Positions 24,027 to 32,656 of a DNA stretch of 32,656 nucleotides are shown here, piece after piece. The number at the start of each line of letters is the position of its first letter. The stretch's first letter is position 1. The stretch comes from Gemmatimonadota bacterium (lineage in GTDB: Bacteria; Gemmatimonadota; Gemmatimonadetes; Gemmatimonadales; GWC2-71-9). A model generated the notes under the pieces. The model was not told the DNA's origin, searched no databases, and saw only the letters and a list, made by a program, of their open reading frames with translations. The DNA lies in contig QHUZ01000044.1 of the NCBI GenBank assembly GCA_003223395.1, forward strand, positions 1 to 32,656. Reading direction: 5' to 3'. The position numbers and the translations under genes were made by a program.

Positions 24027-24386
24027 TTACGCTTCGAGGATCTGCCGCCGGTAGAGGGCGAGCGTCGCGAGGCCGTACGCGCCGATCGCGAGAAGCAGGA
24101 CGCCCAGCGACCAATGCGGGCCGAGCTGCCACAGCCCAGCGCCGATGTAGCCGATGCTGGCGACGAGCCCTAGGCCCAACACTTCCTTGCGTGCCATGAG
24201 AATCCCGAACACGTAGCCCCAGCTGAAGCCGGCGAGGCCGAGGAAGATGATGGCGTTGGGAATGATCTTCGTCGGATCGATGAGATTGAGGCCGCCCGCA
24301 AAGGCACAGAACAGACCGATCACCGTGTAGCTTGCGAGATGGAGCGCCAGCGGCAGGGGCAGCGTGCCCATTTTATTGAAGGTCAT
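24027..24386 (-). CDS. Small four-helix membrane protein, unknown function
   Basis: The 119-residue protein is strongly hydrophobic with four predicted membrane helices: LALHLASYTVIGLFCAFAGG, NAIIFLGLAGFSWGYVFGIL, LGLGLVASIGYIGAGLWQLG and SLGVLLLAIGAYGLATLALY. I do not recognise a named family. The ATG at 24386 has no Shine-Dalgarno site. The AT-rich stretch TAGTTTTAAATC directly before it could be a promoter for a leaderless transcript. MGTLPLPL at 24371 is an alternative start. It is convergent with the kinase gene, 3 nt apart. Confidence 0.7.
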   Translation of the reverse strand: MTFNKMGTLPLPLALHLASYTVIGLFCAFAGGLNLIDPTKIIPNAIIFLGLAGFSWGYVFGILMARKEVLGLGLVASIGYIGAGLWQLGPHWSLGVLLLAIGAYGLATLALYRRQILEA

Positions 24387-24421
24387 GATTTAAAACTACA
24401 CCAGACACCTAGATTTCGGAC

Positions 24422-24931
24422 ATGCAGGCAACCCGCACCTATCTCGAGCTCAAGGATCGCAACCAGTTCAAGGCGGGATTCGGGGAGTTTCCCGACATCA
24501 CGATTGCGCGGGCCCGGAATCCCTCTCCTGAGCTCTACCGGACCTGCTATCGCACGGTCGGTGAAGCGTTCCATTGGTTCGATCGCTGGGATTGGTCGGA
24601 CGACGAGATCGCAGCACACCTGGCCGATCCGGCGATTCAGCTGTTCGTGGCGAGACGGAATGGCGGCGTGGCGGGATGGTATGAGCTGCGACGCGTCGCG
24701 GAGGATGATTCCGTGGAGATCGCCTACTTCGGGATCGTCGCTGCCGAGTTCGGGCGCGGCTTCGGCAAACATCTGCTGTCCAGCGCCGTGCGCGACGCCT
24801 GGGCACTGGCCCCTAGCCGCGTCTGGTTGCACACCTGTACGCTCGATCATCCCAACGCACTGCCGAATTACCTTGCCCGCGGCTTCACGCCTTATCGCCA
24901 GGAAACGTACGAAGTAGATTCCGCCCCGTGA
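24422..24931 (+). CDS. GNAT-family N-acetyltransferase
   Basis: The 169-residue protein has the GNAT acetyl-CoA site: strand beta-4 VEIAYFGIVAAEFGRGFGKH with the R-G-x-G-K pyrophosphate loop near residue 118, then LLSSAVRDAWALAPSRVWLH and a closing NYLARGFTPYRQETYEV (motif B). The acceptor substrate is unknown. It opens a tightly packed set: its TGA overlaps the GTG of the next gene (GTGA), and the next two junctions are also overlapping or abutting, so the four genes are probably one transcript. A TAGATTTC stretch lies 4 nt before the ATG and may be the promoter box of a nearly leaderless message. Confidence 0.88.
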   Translation: MQATRTYLELKDRNQFKAGFGEFPDITIARARNPSPELYRTCYRTVGEAFHWFDRWDWSDDEIAAHLADPAIQLFVARRNGGVAGWYELRRVAEDDSVEIAYFGIVAAEFGRGFGKHLLSSAVRDAWALAPSRVWLHTCTLDHPNALPNYLARGFTPYRQETYEVDSAP

Positions 24932-25316
24932 ACTTCGATTTCAATTTCCAGCTCACCCGTAAGCGCAAGTTCATCATCGCGGGGATCCTGCTCACCCCGA
25001 TCGTGATCTTTGCGCTGTATACCTGGTCGGCCCTCCAGTGGAGCTACTCCGAAGGCGAGCGCGCCGGATTCGTCCAGAAGTTTTCGAAGCGCGGCTGGCT
25101 TTGTAAGACATGGGAGGGAGAGCTGGCGATGGTGTCGATGCCCGGCACCAATCCCGAGAAATTCTACTTCTCCGTTCGGGACGATAACATCGCGGAGCAC
25201 ATCAACGGGTCGCTCGGCAGGCGCGTCGCGCTGACGTATCAACAGCACAAGGGCGTCCCGACGACATGTTTCGGCGAGACGGAGTATTTCGTGGTCGCCG
25301 TGAAGGTACTGCCGCA

Positions 25317-25320
<4 letters not shown>
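24928..25320 (+). CDS. Single-pass membrane-anchored protein, unknown function
   Basis: The 130-residue protein starts with a short basic stretch (QLTRKRK), then one membrane helix ([19 protein letters not shown]). A small, mostly beta extracytoplasmic domain follows, with two Cys ([13 protein letters not shown] and [12 protein letters not shown]) that could form a disulfide. Proteins of this shape occur widely in bacterial genomes, sometimes under misleading enzyme names, and have no established function. The GTG start overlaps the GNAT stop (GTGA) and its own stop overlaps the aconitase start (ATGA), so it is translationally coupled on both sides. Confidence 0.8.
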
Positions 25321-28058
<2,738 letters not shown>

Positions 28059-28069
28059 AAGCGTTCCTT

Positions 28070-29455
28070 GTGTTGTGGCTGGCGCTCGTGAGTGGCTGTG
28101 GCCGCCAGCCTGTCGCCTCGGTGTGGGTCACCACGGGCGATCAGCGGAAACTCCTTTCCCGCGAACCCGACGTTGCTTTCTCGACGGCTGACACGACGGG
28201 ACTTCCGACGATCGCCGTGGCCGACACGCCGAGCTATCAGGAAATGGTGGGGTTCGGCGCGGCACTCACCGACGCGTCCGCGTTACTGATCAACGGGCTA
28301 CCGCCCGATCGCCGGGACTCGTTGCTGCGTGACCTGTTCGACCGGGACAACGGAATTGGCTTGAGCTTCACGCGACTCACCATCGGCGCGTCCGACTTCT
28401 CGCCGACTCATTACACCTTCGACGACATGCCGCCGGGACAGCACGATTCGTCGTTGCTGCGCTTCTCGATCGAACCGGATCGCGCGCACCGGTTGCCGGT
28501 GCTGCGGCGTGCCCTGGCGATCAACCCGGAGCTCAGGATCATGGCGTCGCCGTGGAGCGCCCCCGCCTGGATGAAGACCAGCGACAAGCTCATCGGGGGC
28601 ACGTTGCGTCCCGATGCGTACGGGCCGTTCGCGGAGTATCTGGCGCGCTATGTCGACGCCTACGCGGCCGAGGGCGTGCCGATCTTCGCGCTCACGGTGC
28701 AGAACGAGCCGCACTACGAGCCTGGAGACTACCCGGGCATGCGGCTCGAGCCGCCCGCGCGAGCGCGCCTCATCGCCGCATACCTCGGCCCGCGGCTCGC
28801 GCGCGCCGGATCCCGGACTCTCATCTTCGATTGGGATCACAACTGGGATCAGCCGCAGTCGCCGCTCCAGGTGCTCGCCGACAGCGTGGCGCGCCGCTAT
28901 GTCGCAGGAGTGGCGTGGCATTGCTATGGCGGTGACGTAGCCGCCCAGGGGACGGTGCACGACGCCTATCCCGCGGTGGATGCCTACTTCACGGAATGCT
29001 CGGGCGGCGACTGGGCGCCGAAGTTCGCGGAGAATCTTCTTTGGGGCACGCAGCACCTGATCATCGGGGCGACGCGCAACTGGGCGCGCGGTGTGCTGTT
29101 CTGGAATCTCGCGCTGGACGAGAACCATGGTCCCCACCTCGGCGGATGCGGCAATTGCCGCGGCGTGGTCACCATCGACTCCAAATCGGGCGCCGTCACG
29201 CGCAACGACGAGTACTACGTGCTGGCGCACGCCAGCCGGTTCGTGCGCCAAGGCGCGCGGCGCATCGCATCGTCATCCGGTGTGGCTGGGCTCGAGAGCG
29301 TCGCGTTCAGGAATCCCGACGGCTCTCGCGTGCTCATCGTGGTGAACACGGCCGCTGGGGAACAACGGTTCGCGGTCCGATCTGCAGGAAAAACGCTGAT
29401 CTACGTGTTGCCGGCGGGCGCCGTGGCGACGCTGCGCTGGCTAGATCGAGTTTAG
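28070..29455 (+). CDS. GH30-family glycoside hydrolase lipoprotein
   Basis: The mature 450-residue protein matches GH30 (glucosylceramidase-like / endo-beta-glycanase). The opening is EMVGFGAALTDASALLINGL, the acid/base Glu lies in TVQNEPHYEPGD, and the nucleophile Glu lies in AYFTECSGGDW. The closing beta-sandwich ends with LPAGAVATLRW. It acts on beta-glycans outside the cytoplasm; substrate linkage cannot be fixed. The lipobox LVSGC is clear. The start is problematic. The nearest canonical codon is GTG at 28070, giving only 10 residues before the Cys and no positive charge. A natural signal ([15 protein letters not shown]) would begin at GTA 28055-28057, which has GGGGA 7 nt upstream and overlaps the aconitase stop. 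Confidence 0.9.
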   Translation: MLWLALVSGCGRQPVASVWVTTGDQRKLLSREPDVAFSTADTTGLPTIAVADTPSYQEMVGFGAALTDASALLINGLPPDRRDSLLRDLFDRDNGIGLSFTRLTIGASDFSPTHYTFDDMPPGQHDSSLLRFSIEPDRAHRLPVLRRALAINPELRIMASPWSAPAWMKTSDKLIGGTLRPDAYGPFAEYLARYVDAYAAEGVPIFALTVQNEPHYEPGDYPGMRLEPPARARLIAAYLGPRLARAGSRTLIFDWDHNWDQPQSPLQVLADSVARRYVAGVAWHCYGGDVAAQGTVHDAYPAVDAYFTECSGGDWAPKFAENLLWGTQHLIIGATRNWARGVLFWNLALDENHGPHLGGCGNCRGVVTIDSKSGAVTRNDEYYVLAHASRFVRQGARRIASSSGVAGLESVAFRNPDGSRVLIVVNTAAGEQRFAVRSAGKTLIYVLPAGAVATLRWLDRV

Positions 29456-29878
29456 AAAAGCCTCGAGCTCGGCCGGCGGCACGGCGCCCACCCGGCGCGC
29501 CACTTCCTTGCCGTCCCGGAACGCGATCAAGGTCGGAATTCCCCGCACACCGAAGCGCGTGCCGGCAGCCGGATTCCGATCGGTGTCGAGCTTTGTCACG
29601 AGGATCTGGCCGGCGCGGCGGCGCGCGACGTCATCCAAGAGCGGCGCCATGATCTTGCAGGGCCCGCACCAGTCCGCGTAAAAGTCCACCACCACCGGCA
29701 CCGTGCTGTCGGTGGTGACCCGCTCGAACGACGCATCGGAAATCGCGATGGGACGGTCCAGCCGGATCGGCTTGCCGCACTTGCCGCATTTGGGGTGCTG
29801 TTCGATGCGCGCGAGGTCCACGCGATTGAGGGTTTCGCAGAACGGGCAGACGACGGTCGCTGTTTGCGCGCTAGCCAT
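29441..29878 (-). CDS. trxC: Thioredoxin 2 (zinc-containing TrxC)
   Basis: The 145-residue protein has an N-terminal zinc ribbon (CPFC, Cys11/Cys14, and CGKC, Cys31/Cys34) followed by a thioredoxin domain with active site WCGPC (Cys71/Cys74) and the cis-Pro in RGIPTLIAF. TrxC reduces disulfides and peroxidases in the cytoplasm and is often oxidative-stress induced. The gene lies 10 nt downstream of the AhpD-like selenoprotein gene on the same strand, so it is a strong candidate for that enzyme's reductant. The 3' end overlaps the convergent GH30 gene by 15 nt. Confidence 0.95.
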   Translation of the reverse strand: MASAQTATVVCPFCETLNRVDLARIEQHPKCGKCGKPIRLDRPIAISDASFERVTTDSTVPVVVDFYADWCGPCKIMAPLLDDVARRRAGQILVTKLDTDRNPAAGTRFGVRGIPTLIAFRDGKEVARRVGAVPPAELEAFLNSI

Positions 29879-29888
29879 GAATCAGACA

Positions 29889-30455
29889 TCACCCCCGGCC
29901 AACGCCGAGGGCATCGGCCACACGGTTGATGTAATTGAACCACGACGCGATCAGCGTGATCTGCAGAATTGCCCGATCGTCGAATCCTACTCGGCGCAGC
30001 TCCTTATGGTGCGCCGGGCCGATGCGCGTGGCGTCGCGCGTGAGCTGCGCCACGTAGTCCAGCATCACCCGTTCCTGCTCCGAGATCGGCGCCTTGGTGT
30101 AATCGTCCTCGAGCGCCGCCACGAGCGACTGATCCAGCGTGATCCGACGCAGAAACTCTGCGTGGGATTCAATTCAGTATCGGCAGCGATTCGTGACCGA
30201 GACGACCGTGGTGATCATCTCGTGCTGGCGGCGCGTGAGCGGCAGGTCGGACGACATGAGCGCCCCAAAGGTCGCAAACGCGTGATACAGCGCGTCGGGG
30301 ATCAGGCTGTGCGAGGCGACGATGCCGGACGTCCCGTCAGCCGTGGGGTGGACCGGCGTCGCGTATTCCTTGGGGTACATCGCCTTCTGCGCCTCTACGG
30401 CACGGCGCAGCTTCTCATCCCCCTCGCTCAGCGGAACTGTGCGAATCCAGGTCAT
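29889..30455 (-). CDS. AhpD-like peroxidase-related selenoprotein with in-frame TGA (Sec94)
   Basis: Read through the TGA at 30174-30176, the frame gives 188 residues of the AhpD / carboxymuconolactone decarboxylase fold, closest to the 'uncharacterised peroxidase-related' subgroup. The 93 residues before the TGA end in [19 protein letters not shown]. The sequence after it continues without a frame shift as [20 protein letters not shown] and ends [16 protein letters not shown]. The TGA stands where the family has the second Cys of CxxCxxxH, giving Cys91-x-x-Sec94-x-x-x-His98. A bSECIS-like hairpin starts 5 nt downstream of the TGA. The AGGA before the ATG is supplied by a heptad repeat. Upstream is an amino-acid permease gene, downstream trxC. 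Selenocysteine genes are not in the window. The alternative is a pseudogene or a base error. Confidence 0.88.
30142..30168 (-). promoter_or_regulatory. Candidate bacterial SECIS element
   Basis: The RNA-sense strand forms a stem of AUCC/GGAU (4 bp), one C-C mismatch, then ACGCAG/CUGCGU (6 bp), closed by the loop AGUUU. The loop G is the second loop base and lies 18 nt after the UGA. This agrees with the described bacterial consensus of a short-looped hairpin with G among the first two loop bases, about 16-37 nt downstream of UGA. It lies inside the coding region, as bacterial SECIS elements do. Confidence 0.75.
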
Positions 30456-30460
30456 CGGAT

Positions 30461-30516
30461 CCTAGGGGTTAGGGGCTAGGAGCTAGGGGCTAGGGGTTCG
30501 GGGTTCGGGCTAGGCC
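30461..30516. repeat. Seven-copy GCTAGGG heptad array between permease and selenoprotein genes
   Basis: On the plus strand the units read CCTAGGG, GTTAGGG, GCTAGGA, GCTAGGG, GCTAGGG, GTTCGGG and GTTCGGG, then a diverged CTAGGCC. On the coding (minus) strand the array encodes the Pro/Ser/Asn-rich tail of the permease, includes its stop, and runs to 5 nt before the selenoprotein ATG. It supplies AGGA as a Shine-Dalgarno site there. Confidence 0.85.
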
Positions 30517-31810
30517 GTCCACGAAAAAGTAGATAGTAGACTGGCACCCCAACGGCGACAATACCGACACCGAGCGCGGCCTGCAGCGGGTTGCGGGCGG
30601 CCACTAAGAAGAGCACCACGGCGACCAGCACGAGAAACACGACCGGCGTGGCTGGATAACCCCAGGTGCGGTACGACGCCGCAGGTGCGCGGCGCCGGAT
30701 GCCGAACAGGCCCGCCACGGTCAACCCGACGAACAGCACCGTCACGAAGACGAAGTACCCGATGATTTGATTGAACGTGCCCAACGCCACGTAGAGCGAG
30801 GCGATCGCCGCCTGGATCGCGATGGCGCGAGCCGGGGTTCCGAAGCGCGGATGCTCGGCGGCCACTGCCCTGAAGAACACACCGTCGCTCGCCATCGCGT
30901 AATAGACGCGCGGCAGTGCCATGAGCAGCCCGAGCAAACTGCCCAGCACCGCGACGATGACCACGCCCGAGAACACGCGGCCGCCCGCCGGTCCGAACAA
31001 CGCCTCGCCGGCTTGCGCCGCGAACGTCTCGCCGGACGTCACGCGCTCGAGCGGGACGAGATAGAGAAAGACGGCGCTCGTCAAGATGTAGATGGCGGTG
31101 ATGATCGCCACCCCGATCGCAAGCGCGCGCGGCACCGTGCGGGCGGGATCCCGCGCTTCCCCCGCCAGCTTGGGGATTTCCCACCAGCCTCCGAATGCAA
31201 AGAACGCGCCGACCAACCCCGCGGCCAACGCCATTGGAAGCGGATCCGAACCGGCCCGCTGCGCGACGAAGGGCACGAAGTTCGACCAGCTTCCTGCGTG
31301 CAGCGCGAATGCCAGAATCGCAATGAGTGCCAGCGCGCCGAGCTTCAGCGCGGTGAGGCCCTGCATGAGTCCGGAGCCGAGCCGCAGGCCCGCGATATTG
31401 ACCGCCGAGATCGCAAGGATGGACCCGATCGCGATGAGTTTGAGCCACACGCCGGAAACGCCCAGCGCGTAGCCGACGTAGCTCGCGAGTCCGGCGGCCA
31501 GTGCCGCGGTGATGCCGGGATCCATGACGAGCAGGCATTTCCAGCCGTACAGGAAGGCGACCGCGGGACCATAGGCTTCACGCAGGTACACATAGCCGCC
31601 GCCCGCCTGGGGCGTTCGTGCCGCGAGCTCGCCATAACACAGTGCGCCGCTCAGCGCCATCACACCCATGACCAGCCAAACGACCAACAACCAAAACGGC
31701 GAGCCCAGCGAGCGCGCCATGCCCGCCGGCGTGAGAAAAATCCCGATGGCCACGACCTCGCCAACGACGAGTGCCGTGACGGCGACGAGACCAAGCTGAC
31801 GGCGTAGCAC
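30476..31810 (-). CDS. APC-superfamily amino-acid permease
   Basis: The 444-residue protein has about 12 hydrophobic segments. The APC opening motif is present (LVVGEVVAIGIFLTPAGMAR in TM1, with the unwound G-I-G-I-F-type site), followed by ALCYGELAARTPQAGGGYVY in TM2-loop. TM6 reads FFAFGGWWEIPKLAGEARDP, where the usual WE-NLPGEVKNP-type conserved stretch follows. It most resembles LAT-like amino-acid transporters; the substrate is unknown. It starts at GTG 31810 with no clear Shine-Dalgarno site. TATCTT lies about 7 nt upstream and might be a -10 element. The C-terminal tail is encoded by the heptad repeat and looks unstructured. The selenoprotein gene begins 20 nt downstream. Confidence 0.9.
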   Translation of the reverse strand: MLRRQLGLVAVTALVVGEVVAIGIFLTPAGMARSLGSPFWLLVVWLVMGVMALSGALCYGELAARTPQAGGGYVYLREAYGPAVAFLYGWKCLLVMDPGITAALAAGLASYVGYALGVSGVWLKLIAIGSILAISAVNIAGLRLGSGLMQGLTALKLGALALIAILAFALHAGSWSNFVPFVAQRAGSDPLPMALAAGLVGAFFAFGGWWEIPKLAGEARDPARTVPRALAIGVAIITAIYILTSAVFLYLVPLERVTSGETFAAQAGEALFGPAGGRVFSGVVIVAVLGSLLGLLMALPRVYYAMASDGVFFRAVAAEHPRFGTPARAIAIQAAIASLYVALGTFNQIIGYFVFVTVLFVGLTVAGLFGIRRRAPAASYRTWGYPATPVVFLVLVAVVLFLVAARNPLQAALGVGIVAVGVPVYYLLFRGRPSPNPEPLAPSS

Positions 31811-31893
31811 GTTTCTAAGATAGCCTGCATGTTTATGATTGCAGCGCGCCGCCGTCGCGCGTATACACGCACACCCAATACCGCGAGGCGACC

Positions 31894-32406
31894 ATGATTC
31901 GTTCCCCGACTCTACCCGGCCTGCTCATGTTGGCGCTCACCCTGAGCGCGTGCGGCGCTTCTCGGTCGCCCGTCCCGCTCGTGGGCGCAGCGAGCGACGT
32001 CAGCGCCCTCACCGGTGAATGGGCCGGCGATTACAGCAGCGCCGAGTCCGGGCGCAGCGGCAGTATCAGCTTCACACTCCGGGCCGCTGGCGACTCCGCG
32101 TTCGGCGATGTCGTCATGATCCCGACCGCATGGGGTCGGCCGCTCATGCCGTATCGTGAGGGGAACACAGCGGGGGCAGTGGGAAATCAGCAACCAACCT
32201 CGACGGTGCTGACGATTCGGTTCGTGCGGGTGGAGCACGGCCACGTGAGCGGCACGCTGGATCCCTATGCCGATCCACAGACCGGCGCGCGCCTGTTGAC
32301 CACCTTCAGCGGCGAGCTCAGCGGCAAGGCGATCACTGGGACCTACACGACCAGGCTGCCGTCGGGCGATACACAGACCGGCCGTTGGACGGTGCAGCGG
32401 CGTTAG
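31894..32406 (+). CDS. Predicted lipoprotein, beta-rich, unknown function
   Basis: The 170-residue protein has a lipoprotein signal (GLLMLALTLSACGASRS, box LSAC). The mature domain is rich in beta strands: LTGEWAGDYSSAESGRSGSI, VLTIRFVRVEHGHVSGTLDP, and ITGTYTTRLPSGDTQTGRW. This resembles small lipocalin-like or avidin-like barrels that measure 'G-x-W-x-G' and 'I-x-G-T-Y' repeats, but I cannot name a family. GAGG lies just upstream of the ATG. It is divergent from the permease gene. The 83-nt gap contains no clear promoter beyond a TTTATGATTG stretch. The stop shares TTAG with the convergent gene. Confidence 0.75.
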   Translation: MIRSPTLPGLLMLALTLSACGASRSPVPLVGAASDVSALTGEWAGDYSSAESGRSGSISFTLRAAGDSAFGDVVMIPTAWGRPLMPYREGNTAGAVGNQQPTSTVLTIRFVRVEHGHVSGTLDPYADPQTGARLLTTFSGELSGKAITGTYTTRLPSGDTQTGRWTVQRR

Positions 32407-32656
32407 CGGTCCTTCGACTCGCGGGCGACAGTGGGCGTCGCGAACTCGGGGCGCCCCACCGGCTCGAGCCCGAGATACTGCCGCGCGCGATTCAGCGCGT
32501 CGTCGATGTTGCCGTGGATGTTCTCCTCGGTGAGCTCGTCGTACAGTCCTGAACGCCCGAGGGCCACCACGGGCTGGGCGTGCACATCGGACAGGATCAC
32601 GAGAGTCCCTTCCCGGCGACTGCGGTGTGCCAGATCGCGCAACGCGTGCAGGCCGG
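32403..32656 (-). CDS. C-terminal STAS domain of a SulP-type anion transporter, 5' end cut by window
   Basis: The open frame runs from the right edge to 32403 and gives about 84 residues. It matches the end of a STAS domain as found at the C-terminus of SulP permeases: GLHALRDLAHRSRREGTLVI, then LSDVHAQPVVALGRSGLYDE, followed by ENIHGNIDDALNRARQYLG. SulP proteins move sulfate, bicarbonate or other anions; the permease part would lie beyond the window. A free-standing STAS anti-sigma antagonist is less likely because the sequence before residue 1 is still open and the pattern is that of SulP tails. The stop overlaps that of the convergent lipoprotein gene. Confidence 0.75.
   Translation of the reverse strand, partial: GLHALRDLAHRSRREGTLVILSDVHAQPVVALGRSGLYDELTEENIHGNIDDALNRARQYLGLEPVGRPEFATPTVARESKDR

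Noticed and set aside
29889-30455. Reading the AhpD-like gene as a pseudogene or as two separate small genes
   Set aside because: Frame and residue conservation continue across the TGA, the TGA replaces a catalytic Cys, and a SECIS-like hairpin follows. The short downstream frame also has no Shine-Dalgarno site at its GTG.
31660-31878. Overlapping minus-strand frame starting MGVRVYARRRR
   Set aside because: Shadow of the permease start region in another frame.

Overview
The window is about 32.7 kb of densely packed, high-GC bacterial chromosome. There are 31 protein genes that I can support, two of them cut by the window edges. I see no rRNA, tRNA, CRISPR array, transposase or phage gene. 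Many predicted lipoproteins, a Tat-exported DUF1501 protein paired with a DUF1800 protein, TonB-plug-like small secreted proteins and a TAnnTTTG-type promoter box point to a didermic soil or sediment bacterium. Gemmatimonadota or a relative in the FCB group is my best guess; this is inferred from gene content, not proven.

Layout. 1-1894: putrescine synthesis from agmatine (aguB cut at the left edge, then aguA). 1891-5588 (minus): a 182-residue unknown, an SMP-30-type beta-propeller and an EF-G-like GTPase, followed upstream by a 101-nt palindromic element. 5777-10210: a lipoprotein, a TetA-like MFS transporter, a lipoprotein subtilase and an EamA transporter. 10254-12072 (plus): a plug-like lipoprotein, an ArsC/Spx-fold protein without the catalytic Cys, and a serine beta-lactamase-like hydrolase. 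12069-13794 (minus): a LytS-type kinase with a hybrid response regulator. 13931-17057: a double SnoaL-like protein, a second plug-like protein and an ABC exporter. 17098-19973: the DUF1800/DUF1501 pair. 19970-24386: a HAD phosphatase, an HtrA-like protease, a GAF/PAS histidine kinase and a small membrane protein. 24422-29455 (plus): a tightly overlapping set of GNAT acetyltransferase, one-TM protein, aconitase and GH30 lipoprotein. 29441-31810 (minus): an amino-acid permease, an AhpD-like peroxidase and thioredoxin 2. The right edge carries a lipoprotein and the STAS end of a SulP transporter.

The most striking item is at 29889-30455 (minus). A peroxidase of the AhpD / carboxymuconolactone decarboxylase fold is interrupted in frame by TGA exactly where the second Cys of its CxxC active site belongs, giving CRY-U-IESH. 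A 10-bp hairpin with one mismatch and a G in its apical loop lies 18 nt after the TGA, as expected for a bacterial SECIS. This reads as a selenocysteine peroxidase, and trxC follows 10 nt downstream, plausibly supplying the reductant. The start of the selenoprotein gene abuts a seven-copy GCTAGGG heptad array that also supplies its Shine-Dalgarno sequence.

A second theme is short-period repeats placed at gene junctions inside same-strand gene pairs (heptads before aguA and the selenoprotein gene, decamers before DUF1501). In each case they touch the next gene's start or Shine-Dalgarno site. A third theme is compaction: five of eight convergent gene pairs share a 4-nt YTAG stop overlap.
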